The notes: generated by a model not told the origin, from the letters alone. Numbered from the stretch's first letter, positions 1 through 9,474 are shown. The stretch is DNA of 64,000 nt from Lachnospiraceae bacterium (GCA_022793065.1 JAAWCE010000002.1:20205-84204), one strand, 5' to 3'. Made by a program: numbers and translations.

Positions 1-1299
1 ATTATAGGAAATCCTCCATATATTCGATATCAGTATCTTGATGAGAAGCAGAGAGAAGAGATGTCGGAAATTTTAATCGCTCACGGCATGAAGTCTAATA
101 AGTTGATTAACACATGGGTTGGATTTATGGTGGCATGTATCCATATGTTAGATCAAAATGGGAAAATTGCCTTTGTGATTCCAGCAGAAATACTGCAAGT
201 TGCATATGCGGAGGATTTGAGATTGTTTTTATCTAATCAACTTTCCCAAATAACTTTATTGACATTTGAGGAATTGGTTTTTGGTGGAATTGAACAAGAA
301 GTAGTTGTGTTTATTGGTGAAAAGGGAACTTGTGAAAGAGGAATAAAAATTGTTGAACTTACTAATTTGGAGGATTTAGACACTTTTGATCATAATATAA
401 ATGGATTTCAAAAATTAAATCATGTGCATGAAAAGTGGACGAAATACTTTACAACAAAGGAAGAGAATCATTTAATAGCTCGTTTGAAAGAAGATGATAG
501 GTTTCAAAAGTTGTCTGAAACAGGTATTATAAATGTGGGTATTACTACAGGGAACAACAAATATTTTTCTGTGGATGAGAAGACTGTGGAGAAGTATGGG
601 TTGGGTGATATAGTACGGCCATTAATTGGACGAAGTTCACATGCCCATAGTGTATATTTCTGCGAAGATGATTGGCAAATGAATGTAACTAGGGGAAAAG
701 CAGCATATTTAATTGATTTTCCGGATAATCCTATTGAAGAATATGCTCAGGGCTTAAGAGATTATATTGATCTTGGTGAAAAAAATGGAGAGAATGAAGG
801 ATACAAATGTCGAATTAGAGACCGTTGGTATCAAATTCCGTCTATATGGGCTCCTGACGCTTTTTTTCTTCGGAGAAATAATTTGTACCCCAAATTTGTA
901 TTGAATTGTTGTAACGCTGTATCTACTGATACAATGCATAGGGTTAAATTTAACATGGGAATTGAGGCGGAACGAATAGTATTATCATATTACAATAGCA
1001 TATCGTTTGCTTTTACCGAGATATGTGGCCGAAGCTATGGAGGTGGTGTGTTGGAACTATTGCCGGGGGAAGTTGGAAATATTTTAGTGCCTGTGATAAA
1101 CTGTATTCCAATTAAAGTAATTCGAGAAATATTGTTGCAAATAGATAAGATTGTGAGAAATGAGGAAAATATAGAAAATGCGCTAAGTCTTGTGGATAAT
1201 GAAATATTAGTCAAGTATTTGCAAATGGATGAAAAAACTTGTATGGCTGCAAGGAAGATATGGAAGAAGTTACAGCACAGAAGATTGAAAAGAAGCTAG
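1..1299 (+). CDS. DNA N6-adenine methyltransferase, 3' part (type II R-M, Eco57I-like)
   Basis: The reading frame is open from base 1, so the gene starts before the window; an ATG at 61 is internal. The fragment opens with the NPPY catalytic motif IV of N6-adenine DNA methyltransferases (fragment residues 4-7), so the S-adenosylmethionine-binding half is outside the window. What remains (about 432 residues) is the end of the catalytic domain and a long target-recognition region with an FFLRRNN stretch seen in Eco57I-type enzymes. Expected role: methylating adenines in a specific site, for self-protection in a restriction-modification system or as a combined methylase/nuclease. By eye the gene is more AT-rich than the housekeeping genes, which fits an acquired defence locus. 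The following ORF is broken (1317-1488). Confidence 0.85.
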   Translation: MIGNPPYIRYQYLDEKQREEMSEILIAHGMKSNKLINTWVGFMVACIHMLDQNGKIAFVIPAEILQVAYAEDLRLFLSNQLSQITLLTFEELVFGGIEQEVVVFIGEKGTCERGIKIVELTNLEDLDTFDHNINGFQKLNHVHEKWTKYFTTKEENHLIARLKEDDRFQKLSETGIINVGITTGNNKYFSVDEKTVEKYGLGDIVRPLIGRSSHAHSVYFCEDDWQMNVTRGKAAYLIDFPDNPIEEYAQGLRDYIDLGEKNGENEGYKCRIRDRWYQIPSIWAPDAFFLRRNNLYPKFVLNCCNAVSTDTMHRVKFNMGIEAERIVLSYYNSISFAFTEICGRSYGGGVLELLPGEVGNILVPVINCIPIKVIREILLQIDKIVRNEENIENALSLVDNEILVKYLQMDEKTCMAARKIWKKLQHRRLKRS

Positions 1300-1316
1300 T
1301 GTGGGGAGGGAGCGTT

Positions 1317-1488
1317 ATGCCGCAAAAGTTGAAACTAAAAGCTGGAAGCAAGGTTTTGGGTATGGTTGAGCTTTTTGAAGGATATGAAGTGGGGGAGAAT
1401 AGAATTGTTGCCAATGTGAGTATTCTACGATATTCAGGAGCAATTTAAGGATTGGGGAATATACCTTGCGGAACAAAGAGAAGAATAA
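1317..1488 (+). pseudogene. Broken small ORF after the methyltransferase (possible restriction-partner remnant)
   Basis: An ATG at 1317 sits 17 nt after the methyltransferase stop with a strong Shine-Dalgarno (GGGGAGGG), so a second gene of the operon seems to begin here. The frame closes at 1448 after only 43 codons. A shift of frame near 1420 would continue through a plausible protein end (YDIQEQFKDWGIYLAEQREE) to a stop at 1486-1488. I read this as the two ends of a decayed or internally deleted gene. A restriction endonuclease or accessory subunit is suggested only by position; I do not recognise the family. It could instead be a real 43-residue protein. Confidence 0.4.
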
Positions 1489-1551
1489 GCAGGCGGAGAG
1501 TGCTTATGCTGCATATTGGTGTAAGGGGCTTTGGTATGAACGGAGAAAAAT

Positions 1552-2361
1552 ATGCTGATAGAAATACAAGATGATTTTGATTTAGAAAAAATTGCTTTAA
1601 GCGGACAATGCTTTCGTGTCAGGAGGTTTGACAATGGAACATACCGTTTTGTAACAGGCGATAAGGTTGTCTACATACAGGAGGCCGGGAATCAAAAATA
1701 TGCTGTCTCCTGCAGCATGGATGTGTGGGAAAAGGTTTGGAGTGTGTATTTTGATCTTAATCGAAGTTATAGCGATATTTTTGACAAAGAGTGCCATAAG
1801 CACCAATTTGTTCATAAAGCTATGGTTTATGGGCGGGGCCTTCGGATTCTTAACCAAAACCCATGGGAAATGCTTATTACATTTATTATTTCACAGAGAA
1901 AGAATATCCCTTCCATTACAAAGTCTGTGGAGATGCTGGCGTTAAAATACGGACATTGTATTGATACTGAATATGAGACATTTCATTCTTTCCCTTCACC
2001 TCAGGAAATGGCGTGTGTTTCGGCGGAAGAATTGACAGAATGTAGTTTGGGATATAGGGTACCATACATACTTGATGCGATTCGTCAAGTGCTGGGGGGA
2101 ATACTTAATTTGGATGTGCTTTCTACCTTTAGTGACGATAGGCTGTTGGAAGAATTGCAAATGGTCCGAGGGGTTGGAAAAAAGGTTGCAAACTGTGTGG
2201 CTTTGTTTGCTTATGGAAGAATGGCTTGCGTACCCGTTGACGTGTGGATTTCCAGGGCAATTGAAAATGATTGCGGAGGAGAATCCCCCTTTGGATTGTT
2301 CAGGGAAAATGCAGGCATCATTCAGCAATATGTATTTTACTATGAAAGATATCATAGGTAA
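1552..2361 (+). CDS. OGG1-like 8-oxoguanine DNA glycosylase / AP lyase
   Basis: A 269-residue base-excision repair enzyme of the HhH-GPD superfamily. The helix-hairpin-helix reads VRGVGKKVANC (about 205-215) and is followed by VPVDVW (227-232). By comparison with OGG1, Lys211 would be the Schiff-base nucleophile and Asp230 the catalytic acid. The N-terminal part contains GQCFR (18-22), a conserved element of the OGG_N domain, and NPWEMLITFIISQ (103-115) is the usual start of the HhH-GPD core. Length is normal. The start has GGAG six bases upstream. It would remove oxidised purines, mainly 8-oxoguanine. A 3-methyladenine glycosylase (AlkA group) is the alternative, but the KK...VPVDVW pattern favours OGG. 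A new promoter begins just after its stop, so it is probably the last gene of its transcript. Confidence 0.85.
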   Translation: MLIEIQDDFDLEKIALSGQCFRVRRFDNGTYRFVTGDKVVYIQEAGNQKYAVSCSMDVWEKVWSVYFDLNRSYSDIFDKECHKHQFVHKAMVYGRGLRILNQNPWEMLITFIISQRKNIPSITKSVEMLALKYGHCIDTEYETFHSFPSPQEMACVSAEELTECSLGYRVPYILDAIRQVLGGILNLDVLSTFSDDRLLEELQMVRGVGKKVANCVALFAYGRMACVPVDVWISRAIENDCGGESPFGLFRENAGIIQQYVFYYERYHR

Positions 2362-2380
2362 AATGGAAACACAAATTTAG

Positions 2381-2409
2381 TTGCATTATTTGCTGAAACC
2401 TGATATAAT
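2381..2409 (+). promoter_or_regulatory. Sigma-A promoter for the ABC-F leader
   Basis: TTGCAT (2381-2386), a 17-bp spacer and a perfect TATAAT (2404-2409). Nothing convincing is coded between it and the ABC-F gene 620 bases downstream, so it probably produces a long untranslated leader. Confidence 0.6.
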
Positions 2410-3031
2410 GTTGGCCAAAAGAGTGTTGCATCAGCGATTGCTTCCATATATGCGAAAGCACCCTGGAAAAACAGAAGGTAAGGAAGTAAGAACTCTGATT
2501 TCATGAAAGGAATACACGCTAAAGTGTATAAAGGGAAAGAGAAGGAAATGCGGAGATAATCTGATTCAGAAGGATGGAAAGCCGGAGATTGGGCCGGCTG
2601 TCAAATGAAACACAAATTCATACCAGTTTTTAGGTGATGTCCCTTTTGTGAAGGGTTATTTGTGTGCTGAACAGGAGAACCGCTATTCTCGAAACCTTAT
2701 ATGTAATAATACACTGTGAATCTGTCTGGTTGGCAATGATTGGAGTGCGCCCACTGACTAGATGCTTCTCTTTGCCCCGTCATTTGAGGAAAAAGAATTA
2801 GTTCTGGTGCTTTTAAGGTTTCATATAGTATGTGCTTTGCTGTTTGGCCGGGAAAACTGGTTGAGCAGCATTTTTTATGCTCAGATTTGCAGGAGACAAC
2901 TATTTTGGATAAAACAGTTTGCAAAGTGGGAGCATACAGGAAAATGAGCGAACAGAAAAGGGAGCAGCGGTTCAAAATGCCAAAGCGCGTATACGTGTAA
3001 AGTATGAGATAGAAGAGATATGGAGGATTTT
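2410..3031 (+). promoter_or_regulatory. Long leader region before the ABC-F gene
   Basis: About 620 bases between a strong promoter and the ABC-F start. I see no convincing protein gene except the mini-ORF at 2944-3000. Local inverted repeats include AGCCGG/CCGGCT near 2577-2600, CCCTT/AAGGG near 2641-2657 followed by a T-rich stretch, and TGAGCA/TGCTCA near 2860-2885 whose loop holds six T. Attenuation leaders are known for several antibiotic-inducible ABC-F genes; that this is one is an inference from length and position. No clear terminator/antiterminator pair was found by eye. Confidence 0.35.
2944..3000 (+). CDS. Candidate 18-residue leader peptide upstream of the ABC-F gene
   Basis: ATG at 2944 preceded by AGGAAA, coding 18 residues that are very rich in Lys and Arg and end PKRVYV, with a stop 31 bases before the ABC-F start. 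Leader peptides that stall drug-bound ribosomes precede several erm and ABC-F genes. The basic composition and position fit that idea, but a chance ORF of this length is quite possible. Confidence 0.25.
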   Translation: MSEQKREQRFKMPKRVYV

Positions 3032-4582
3032 ATGCTACAAATAAAAGAGTTGACAATAACACATAAAAAAGATTTGAGAGTTATGCTGGAAGGATTTCAG
3101 TTTACACTGAATCCCGGAGATAAGGCAGTGCTGATTGGAGAAGAAGGGAATGGGAAGTCCACCTTACTAAAATGGATTTATGACCCGGAGACCATTGGCG
3201 AATATGCAGAAGCCAGGGGAGAGAGGATTTGTTCGGGAGAGAAGATAGGATATTTGCCTCAGGAATTACCCCATGAAGAAAACAATAAAAGTGTCTATGA
3301 ATTTTTTACAGAAGATGAGGTGTTTTGGGAACAAACACCCAAAGATTTGAGTAAACTGGCGTCAGATTTGGCGCTTTCGTCGGATTTTTTCTATGGGGAA
3401 CAAAAGATGAGCACCCTTTCTGGCGGAGAGAAAGTAAAAGCGCAGATTGCAAGGATTCTCATGGCGAAACCCAGCATACTGTTGTTGGATGAGCCGTCCA
3501 ATGATATTGATACTCAGACGCTAGAATGGTTGGAGAAATTTATTGTGAAGGCAGACCAGGCATTTTTGTATATTTCTCATGATGAAACCTTAATTGAGAG
3601 GACGGCCAATGTGATCATCCATTTAGAACAAATACGCAGGAAAACCAAATGCAGATATACGGTGGCACGAATTTCTTATCAGGAGTATATCAGCAATCGA
3701 AATTCCGCTATGAAGAACCAATTAAGAAAGGCTGAAAATGACAGAAGACATGAGGAAATCAGGCAGGAAAAACTGCATCGCATTATGCAGAAGGTGGAAT
3801 ATGACCAGGAAAATATAACCAGGCAGAATCCCGCCGGCGGACGACTGTTAAAGAAAAAAATGAAGGCTGTGAAATCCATGGAAAAAAGATTTGACCGGGA
3901 GGCGGAACATATGACCCAAATGCCGGAAGAGGAAGATGCTATTTTCTTTAAATTTGGACAGAAGATAACGCTGCCTTCTCAAAAAGTGATATTGGATATG
4001 CACCTGGAGCGGCTGTATGTCCCCGATATGACAGAACACCGCATCTTAGCCCAAAACATTCATTTGACTGTGAAAGGGGCGGAGAAGATTTGTATTGTAG
4101 GTAGAAACGGGATGGGCAAAACAACGCTTTTACGCCAGATTGCGGAGAGCTTGCTGGCACGGGAGGATATTCGTGCGGCTTATATGCCTCAGAATTATGA
4201 AGATTTGTTAAATATGGAGCAGACGCCGGTGTCTTTCCTGTGCCAAAAGGGAGATAAGGAGGAAATTACCAGGATACGTACTTATCTGGGGTCCATGAAG
4301 TATACGGAGGATGAAGTAAGTCATTGCATCAAAGAATTATCGGGAGGACAGAAGGCAAAAATATTGTTATTGAAAATGAGCCTGTCCGGAGCCAATGTCT
4401 TGATTCTGGACGAACCCACCCGTAATTTCTCACCCTTGTCTGGACCTGTAATCAGGGAGGTTCTGCAGGAATACGGCGGAGCGATTATCAGCGTGTCCCA
4501 TGATAGAAAGTATATCAACGAAGTATGTGATACGATCTATGAACTGACCCAAAGTGGGCTGCAATTGTATGAAAAAATGTAG
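3032..4582 (+). CDS. ABC-F family ATPase (ribosome-associated, possible antibiotic protection)
   Basis: A soluble protein with two nucleotide-binding domains and no membrane segments. The first has Walker A GEEGNGKST, signature LSGGEK and Walker B LLLDEPSND; the second has GRNGMGKTT, LSGGQK and LILDEPTRNF. A charged, helical interdomain linker rich in Lys, Glu and Arg separates them, as in ABC-F proteins that enter the ribosomal E site. The second Walker B is followed by NFSPLSGP instead of the usual NHLD, a variant of Lsa/Vga-like and related clostridial proteins. ATG 3032 (516 residues) is preferred over ATG 3020 because GGAGG lies five bases before it. Antibiotic protection is suggested by this variant and the long leader, but a housekeeping translation-factor role is not excluded. 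Confidence 0.75.
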   Translation: MLQIKELTITHKKDLRVMLEGFQFTLNPGDKAVLIGEEGNGKSTLLKWIYDPETIGEYAEARGERICSGEKIGYLPQELPHEENNKSVYEFFTEDEVFWEQTPKDLSKLASDLALSSDFFYGEQKMSTLSGGEKVKAQIARILMAKPSILLLDEPSNDIDTQTLEWLEKFIVKADQAFLYISHDETLIERTANVIIHLEQIRRKTKCRYTVARISYQEYISNRNSAMKNQLRKAENDRRHEEIRQEKLHRIMQKVEYDQENITRQNPAGGRLLKKKMKAVKSMEKRFDREAEHMTQMPEEEDAIFFKFGQKITLPSQKVILDMHLERLYVPDMTEHRILAQNIHLTVKGAEKICIVGRNGMGKTTLLRQIAESLLAREDIRAAYMPQNYEDLLNMEQTPVSFLCQKGDKEEITRIRTYLGSMKYTEDEVSHCIKELSGGQKAKILLLKMSLSGANVLILDEPTRNFSPLSGPVIREVLQEYGGAIISVSHDRKYINEVCDTIYELTQSGLQLYEKM

Positions 4583-4748
4583 TTGTGTTTCCTGTGCGGA
4601 CTGTGATATGATTTGAACAGGCAATCATGTGTATGTTATGGGACTTTGGTGTATTGGCAAAAAACACAGGCATTATTGTATTTTGATTTGGTGATGGGTG
4701 GTAAAGTGAATAGATTTTAGTGGATTTCATAACAAAAGGGAGGTATGT

Positions 4749-6017
4749 ATGCTGCTGATAAGAAATGGATATATGATTGAGCCTAAGTCCGGTAAAGAGG
4801 GAAAATATGATATTTTAACAGAGGGAGATCGAATTCTGAGCATAGGTAAAAACATTCCGGAGCCCCAGGGCAATTGCCGAGTGATAGAAGCGGAGGGGCT
4901 TTTGGTGGCGCCGGGACTGGTGGATGTACATGTTCATTTTAGGGATCCGGGATTCCCGGAGAAAGAAGATATTATCACAGGAGCAGCAGCCGCCGCCAGG
5001 GGAGGTTTTACCACAGTAGTTATGATGGCTAACACAAAACCATCCATAGACAATAGGGAGACTTTGGAGTATGTGTTGAAAAAAGGGCGTGCCACTGGTA
5101 TCCATGTAATGTCATGTGCCAATGTGACCATGGGAATGAAGGGAAAGGAACTGACGCCCATGGAGGAATTAGCCGGGGCGGGAGCGGCAGGCTTTACGGA
5201 CGACGGGATTCCTTTGTTGGATGAGGCGTTGGCACGCAGAGCTATGGAACGTGTGAAAAAGTTGGATATTCCCTTGAGTCTTCATGAAGAAGACCCGCAA
5301 TTCATAAGCAACAATGGAATTCATGCAGGAAGGGCAAGCGCGTATTATGGCATTGGCGGTTCTTCCAGAGAAGCGGAGATTCGTATGGTGGAACGGGATT
5401 TGCGGCTGGCGCTGGAGACAGGAGCCGTTGTAAATATGCAACACATCAGTACAAAGGAAGCGGTGGAGTTGGTACGTCTGGCCAAAGGACAGGGAGCTAA
5501 TGTTCATGCGGAGGCAACACCCCATCATTTTACACTGACGGAAGATGCTGCCATAACTTATGGAACATTGGCTAAAATGAATCCGCCGCTGCGGGAAGAG
5601 GAAGATCGTTTGGAGATTATCCGGGGCCTGGCGGATGGCACCATTGATCTTATCGCTACAGACCATGCGCCCCATACCAATGAGGAAAAGACGAAGCCCA
5701 TAACGGAGGCGCCCAGCGGAATCATTGGTTTGGAGACGGCGCTTTCTCTGGGAATTACGGAGCTGGTGTCCAAAGGTTATCTTACCATGTGTCAGCTTTT
5801 ACGTCTTATGAGTACCAATCCCGCCAATCTGTATCATTTGGATGCAGGCTTCCTGGCAGAAGGCGGGCCGGCAGATATCATATTAATAGATACGGCGGCG
5901 GAAGTCATTCCTGGTGACTATGCTTCCAGGGCGTCCAACACTCCTTTTACAGGCTGGCATTTAAAGGGTAAGGTGGTGAAAACCATTGCATACGGTAAGG
6001 AAGTAGATGATACTTGA
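4749..6017 (+). CDS. pyrC: Dihydroorotase
   Basis: A 422-residue type I dihydroorotase that closes N-carbamoyl-aspartate to dihydroorotate, step three of pyrimidine synthesis. It is a zinc amidohydrolase: the metal motif VDVHVHFRDPG lies at 58-68 (His61, His63), MQHIS near 230-234, and the catalytic Asp is in ATDHAPH (303-309, Asp305). The length is typical of the class I enzymes of Gram-positive bacteria. GGGAGG precedes the ATG. It is followed by pyrK and pyrD, the next enzyme's two subunits, so the three form an operon. No PyrR-type attenuator was recognised in the 166 bases upstream. Confidence 0.95.
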   Translation: MLLIRNGYMIEPKSGKEGKYDILTEGDRILSIGKNIPEPQGNCRVIEAEGLLVAPGLVDVHVHFRDPGFPEKEDIITGAAAAARGGFTTVVMMANTKPSIDNRETLEYVLKKGRATGIHVMSCANVTMGMKGKELTPMEELAGAGAAGFTDDGIPLLDEALARRAMERVKKLDIPLSLHEEDPQFISNNGIHAGRASAYYGIGGSSREAEIRMVERDLRLALETGAVVNMQHISTKEAVELVRLAKGQGANVHAEATPHHFTLTEDAAITYGTLAKMNPPLREEEDRLEIIRGLADGTIDLIATDHAPHTNEEKTKPITEAPSGIIGLETALSLGITELVSKGYLTMCQLLRLMSTNPANLYHLDAGFLAEGGPADIILIDTAAEVIPGDYASRASNTPFTGWHLKGKVVKTIAYGKEVDDT

Positions 6018-6100
6018 GGCTGGTTTGTATGATAAGAAAAGTTTGGAGTTTAGAGTAGGCTGAGGAATCACAGGATAGCAAGGAGTGTTCAAAGGAAAAA

Positions 6101-6913
6101 GTGCAGACAAACATGACAGGAATTGCGGAAAGGGCGGATAGAATGAAGCAAAAGCAAAATGCAGTGGTACTTTCACAAAAGAAAATAGCAACAGATATTT
6201 ATGATATGTGGATTGAGACATCTCTGGCGGCAGAAGTTAAGCCGGGGCAGTTTGTATGTATCTATCCCAAGGATAAGAGTACTCTTCTGCCTCGTCCAAT
6301 CAGTATATGTGAGGCAGATGCCCAAAAAGGTGCACTGCGTGTCGTATACCGTGCTGCCGGTGCCGGAACCAGGGAATTTGCCGGTTATGGAGAAGGGGAT
6401 TCCGTTTCTGTATTGGGAACTTTGGGGAATGGATTTCCTGTAGAAGAGGGAAGGGGAAAGAGAATATTTCTCATAGGCGGCGGTATTGGAATTCCGCCGC
6501 TGCTAGAGCTGGCAAAGAGATTGGAGGGAGTGAAGCGAGCGGTATTGGGCTATCGAAATCAGGAGCTTTTTTTACGGGAGGATTTGGAAACCTATGCTGC
6601 GACTTATGTGGCTACGGAGGATGGGAGTATGGGAAGTAAGGGAAATGTAATGGATGCCATAGGGGACAATGCCCTGGAAGCAGATATTATCTACGCTTGC
6701 GGCCCTATGCCCATGCTGCGTGCTGTAAAAGCGTATGGGGCGGAGCATCATATCAAAACCTATATTTCACTGGAAGAACGGATGGCGTGCGGTGTGGGAG
6801 CCTGTTTGGGATGTGTGGCCAAAACAAAGGAAATAGATCATCATTCCCATGTGCATAATGCCCGCATTTGTACGGATGGACCGGTATTTGATGCGGATGT
6901 GGTGGATATTTGA
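6101..6913 (+). CDS. pyrK: Dihydroorotate dehydrogenase B, electron-transfer subunit
   Basis: Carries electrons from the PyrD flavin to NAD+ in class 1B dihydroorotate dehydrogenase. It has the ferredoxin-reductase fold: RPIS flavin motif near residue 65, a glycine-rich IGGGIGIPPLLELA nucleotide motif, and a C-terminal [2Fe-2S] cluster site with Cys230, Cys235, Cys238 and Cys257. The 270 residues assume the GTG at 6101, which has AAAGGA upstream. An ATG at 6143 would remove a 14-residue extension and gives a more typical PyrK start. It lies between pyrC and pyrD as in other Firmicutes. Confidence 0.93.
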   Translation: MQTNMTGIAERADRMKQKQNAVVLSQKKIATDIYDMWIETSLAAEVKPGQFVCIYPKDKSTLLPRPISICEADAQKGALRVVYRAAGAGTREFAGYGEGDSVSVLGTLGNGFPVEEGRGKRIFLIGGGIGIPPLLELAKRLEGVKRAVLGYRNQELFLREDLETYAATYVATEDGSMGSKGNVMDAIGDNALEADIIYACGPMPMLRAVKAYGAEHHIKTYISLEERMACGVGACLGCVAKTKEIDHHSHVHNARICTDGPVFDADVVDI

Positions 6914-6963
6914 TAAGTAATATTTATAACAATTGAGGAACGGCATTGGAATAGGAGGCGGAG

Positions 6964-7869
6964 ATGAACACAGAAGTGACATTAGCAGGCATAAAATTGA
7001 AAAATCCCGTTATGACGGCATCGGGTACTTTTGGTTCAGGGATGGAGTATGGGGAATTTGTAGATTTAAATCGATTGGGAGCGGTGGTGACAAAGGGAGT
7101 TGCCAATGTGCCGTGGCAGGGAAATCCCACCCCAAGGGTGGCGGAAGTCTATGGAGGTATGCTCAATGCCATAGGGCTGCAGAATCCGGGTATTGATGTA
7201 TTTATGGAGAGAGATATTCCTTTTTTGAAGCAATATGATACTAAAATGATTGTCAATGTCTGTGGTAAGACCGTGGAAGATTATATAGAGGTGGTAGAGC
7301 GCCTGGGAGAAGAGCCGGCGGTATCCATGCTGGAGATCAATGTATCCTGTCCTAATGTAAAGGAAGGAGCCATTGCTTTTGGACAGGAAGCTCATGCGCT
7401 GTACGGGATTACCAATGAAATTAAGAAACATGCAAAACAGCCTGTGATGATGAAATTAAGTCCGAATGTAACTGATATTACAGAGATGGCAAGGGCGGCT
7501 GAGGCTGGGGGATGCGATGCTATTTCTTTGATTAATACCATTACCGGTATGAAAATAGATATCCATAAGAAGCGGTTTGTGCTTGCGAACAAGACAGGGG
7601 GAATGAGCGGTCCGGCCATAAAACCTATAGCGGTGCGCATGGTGTATCAGGCAGCACATGCGGTTAAAGTGCCCATAGTGGGTATGGGCGGCATTGCCAC
7701 CGGTGAAGACGCCATTGAATTCTTATTGGCCGGAGCTACGGCGGTCAGTATCGGCGCAATGAATTTTGTGAATCCCTATGCGACCATTGAAGTGATAGAG
7801 GGGATAGAAAAGTATATGAGGGATTATCAGGTAGAAAATGTCTCGGAGCTAATAGGGGCGGTGGAATAA
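6964..7869 (+). CDS. pyrD: Dihydroorotate dehydrogenase B, catalytic subunit
   Basis: A 301-residue FMN-binding TIM-barrel enzyme that oxidises dihydroorotate to orotate. The active-site cysteine is Cys129 in NVSCPNVKEG, which defines class 1 enzymes (class 2 enzymes have Ser). The phosphate-binding motif GMGGIATGEDA and the lysine-containing MMKLSPN are present. With PyrK it forms the NAD-dependent heterotetramer (class 1B). The start has GGAGG closely upstream, and the gene follows pyrK by 50 bases. Confidence 0.95.
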   Translation: MNTEVTLAGIKLKNPVMTASGTFGSGMEYGEFVDLNRLGAVVTKGVANVPWQGNPTPRVAEVYGGMLNAIGLQNPGIDVFMERDIPFLKQYDTKMIVNVCGKTVEDYIEVVERLGEEPAVSMLEINVSCPNVKEGAIAFGQEAHALYGITNEIKKHAKQPVMMKLSPNVTDITEMARAAEAGGCDAISLINTITGMKIDIHKKRFVLANKTGGMSGPAIKPIAVRMVYQAAHAVKVPIVGMGGIATGEDAIEFLLAGATAVSIGAMNFVNPYATIEVIEGIEKYMRDYQVENVSELIGAVE

Positions 7870-7923
7870 ACAGCCCATTGGGCGCATATATATACCTATA
7901 CCAGTAAAATTGGAGGTATCTAT

Positions 7924-9474
7924 GTGGAGCTGTTAAAAAGAAATATACATATGGACCGTATTCGTGTTCAGGCTGTCACGCAGTTTACATTGGAAGACGA
8001 TGTAAATCTGCCGGAAAACAAACCTGATATCAGCAATTTGAACCTGGAGAAGGGGGAATTGCTTATTGATGAAATTAAACCCGCTGTGGATTCTGTCACC
8101 GTTCGCGGCAGGTTAGGTTTTGTTGTGTTATATCACACTATGGAAGAGGGCAGCAGTCTGATTTTGTTAGAAGGGAAAATGCCCTTTGAAGAAAAAATCA
8201 ATCTTCAGGGCGTGGTGCCTTCGGATACGGTGACAGTGGACGGAGAAGTGGAAGACCTTACGATCAGTATGATAAACTCTCGAAAGCTGAATATCCAATC
8301 TCTGATTACCATGACAGCGCAGGTGGAAGAGTTGTATGATGAAGAAGCGCCGGTTGCCGTTCATGGGGACGAGATGGTAGAGTACCGTCGGATGCCGGTG
8401 GATTTGGCTCAGATAGCCATTTGTAAAAACGATATTTTTCGACTGAAAGAGGAAGTGGTTCTGCCTTCTAATTATCCTAACATTTTTCAGATTCTTTGGA
8501 GCAATCTTTCCCTTGGAGATGTAGAATTTAAAGTAATGGAAGAGAAAATTACCATTTCCGGAGATATTCATCTCTTTATTTTGTATGAGGGAGAAGGGGA
8601 GGACCATCCGTGCCGCAGCTTTGAGACAACGATACCCTTTAGCGGGGTGTTGGAATGTCATGGCTGCCGTGAGGGTATGCTGCCGGATATCCGTTATCAT
8701 TTAGGGCAGCAGGAATTGGCAATTCGGCCTGATTTTGATGGTGAAGAACGAAATATTGGGCTGGAATTGGTTCTGGATATTGCCATTCGTATCTATGAAG
8801 AAGAACGTTTGGAAATTATATCTGATATTTATGGCGTTTCCAGAGAAATCACCACCATAACTCACAGCGCACAGTTGCGTCGGCTGCTTTCTAAGGTCAC
8901 AGGAAAGACAAAGGTGACGGACCGTATCCGAGTAGCCGGGGGAACAGTGCTTCAACTGCTTCACAGTGAAGCCGCTGTGGCGCTGGAACAACAAAGTACG
9001 GTGGAAAACGGTATCTTATTACAGGGGAGTCTGCAGGTGAAAGTCATGTATATTACAGGAGAGGATGAATCTCCGTATGGATGCACCCAGGCGCAGATTC
9101 CCTATCAATATACTTTGGAGGTGCCTGAGATTGCGCCGGAAGATATGGGAAAGGTACATGCAGAGGTAGAACAGTTACAGGTTACAATGTTGGATGGAGA
9201 AGAGATGGATGTAAAGGCGGTCATTTGCTTTTCCACCGTAGTATTCAAAAATGTTCCTGTGGAATTGATCAGCCAGGTGGATGTGGCAGAGTTGGACAGC
9301 AGTAAAATGAGCAATCTTCCGGGTATGGTAGTCTATATGGTAAAAGAAGGGGATAATCTCTGGAATATTGGTAAGAAATATTATGTTCCGGTAGATGCCA
9401 TTAGGACATTAAATGATCTTGACAGTGATGAGTTGAAAGTGGGTCAGAAATTGCTTGTAGTAAAGGGGAGCTGA
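7924..9474 (+). CDS. sipL: SipL-like spore coat morphogenesis protein (DUF3794 + LysM)
   Basis: A 516-residue protein with DUF3794-type beta-rich repeats over the first 450 residues and one LysM domain at the C-terminus (about 466-515; VKEGDNLWNIGKKYYV). This matches the architecture and size of Clostridioides difficile SipL, whose LysM domain binds the SpoIVA ATPase to attach the coat to the forespore. There is no signal peptide or membrane segment, as expected for a mother-cell protein. Start: GTG 7924 with GGAGG seven bases upstream; the overlapping ATG at 7922 leads to an immediate stop. It follows pyrD by 54 bases and ends at a strong terminator. The symbol is assigned by architecture. 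It indicates that the organism or its ancestor sporulates. Confidence 0.8.
   Translation: MELLKRNIHMDRIRVQAVTQFTLEDDVNLPENKPDISNLNLEKGELLIDEIKPAVDSVTVRGRLGFVVLYHTMEEGSSLILLEGKMPFEEKINLQGVVPSDTVTVDGEVEDLTISMINSRKLNIQSLITMTAQVEELYDEEAPVAVHGDEMVEYRRMPVDLAQIAICKNDIFRLKEEVVLPSNYPNIFQILWSNLSLGDVEFKVMEEKITISGDIHLFILYEGEGEDHPCRSFETTIPFSGVLECHGCREGMLPDIRYHLGQQELAIRPDFDGEERNIGLELVLDIAIRIYEEERLEIISDIYGVSREITTITHSAQLRRLLSKVTGKTKVTDRIRVAGGTVLQLLHSEAAVALEQQSTVENGILLQGSLQVKVMYITGEDESPYGCTQAQIPYQYTLEVPEIAPEDMGKVHAEVEQLQVTMLDGEEMDVKAVICFSTVVFKNVPVELISQVDVAELDSSKMSNLPGMVVYMVKEGDNLWNIGKKYYVPVDAIRTLNDLDSDELKVGQKLLVVKGS

Noticed and set aside
2697..2975. Short frames on both strands in the ABC-F leader.
   Set aside because: No ribosome-binding sites, overlapping each other, low coding quality; the region is better read as a leader.
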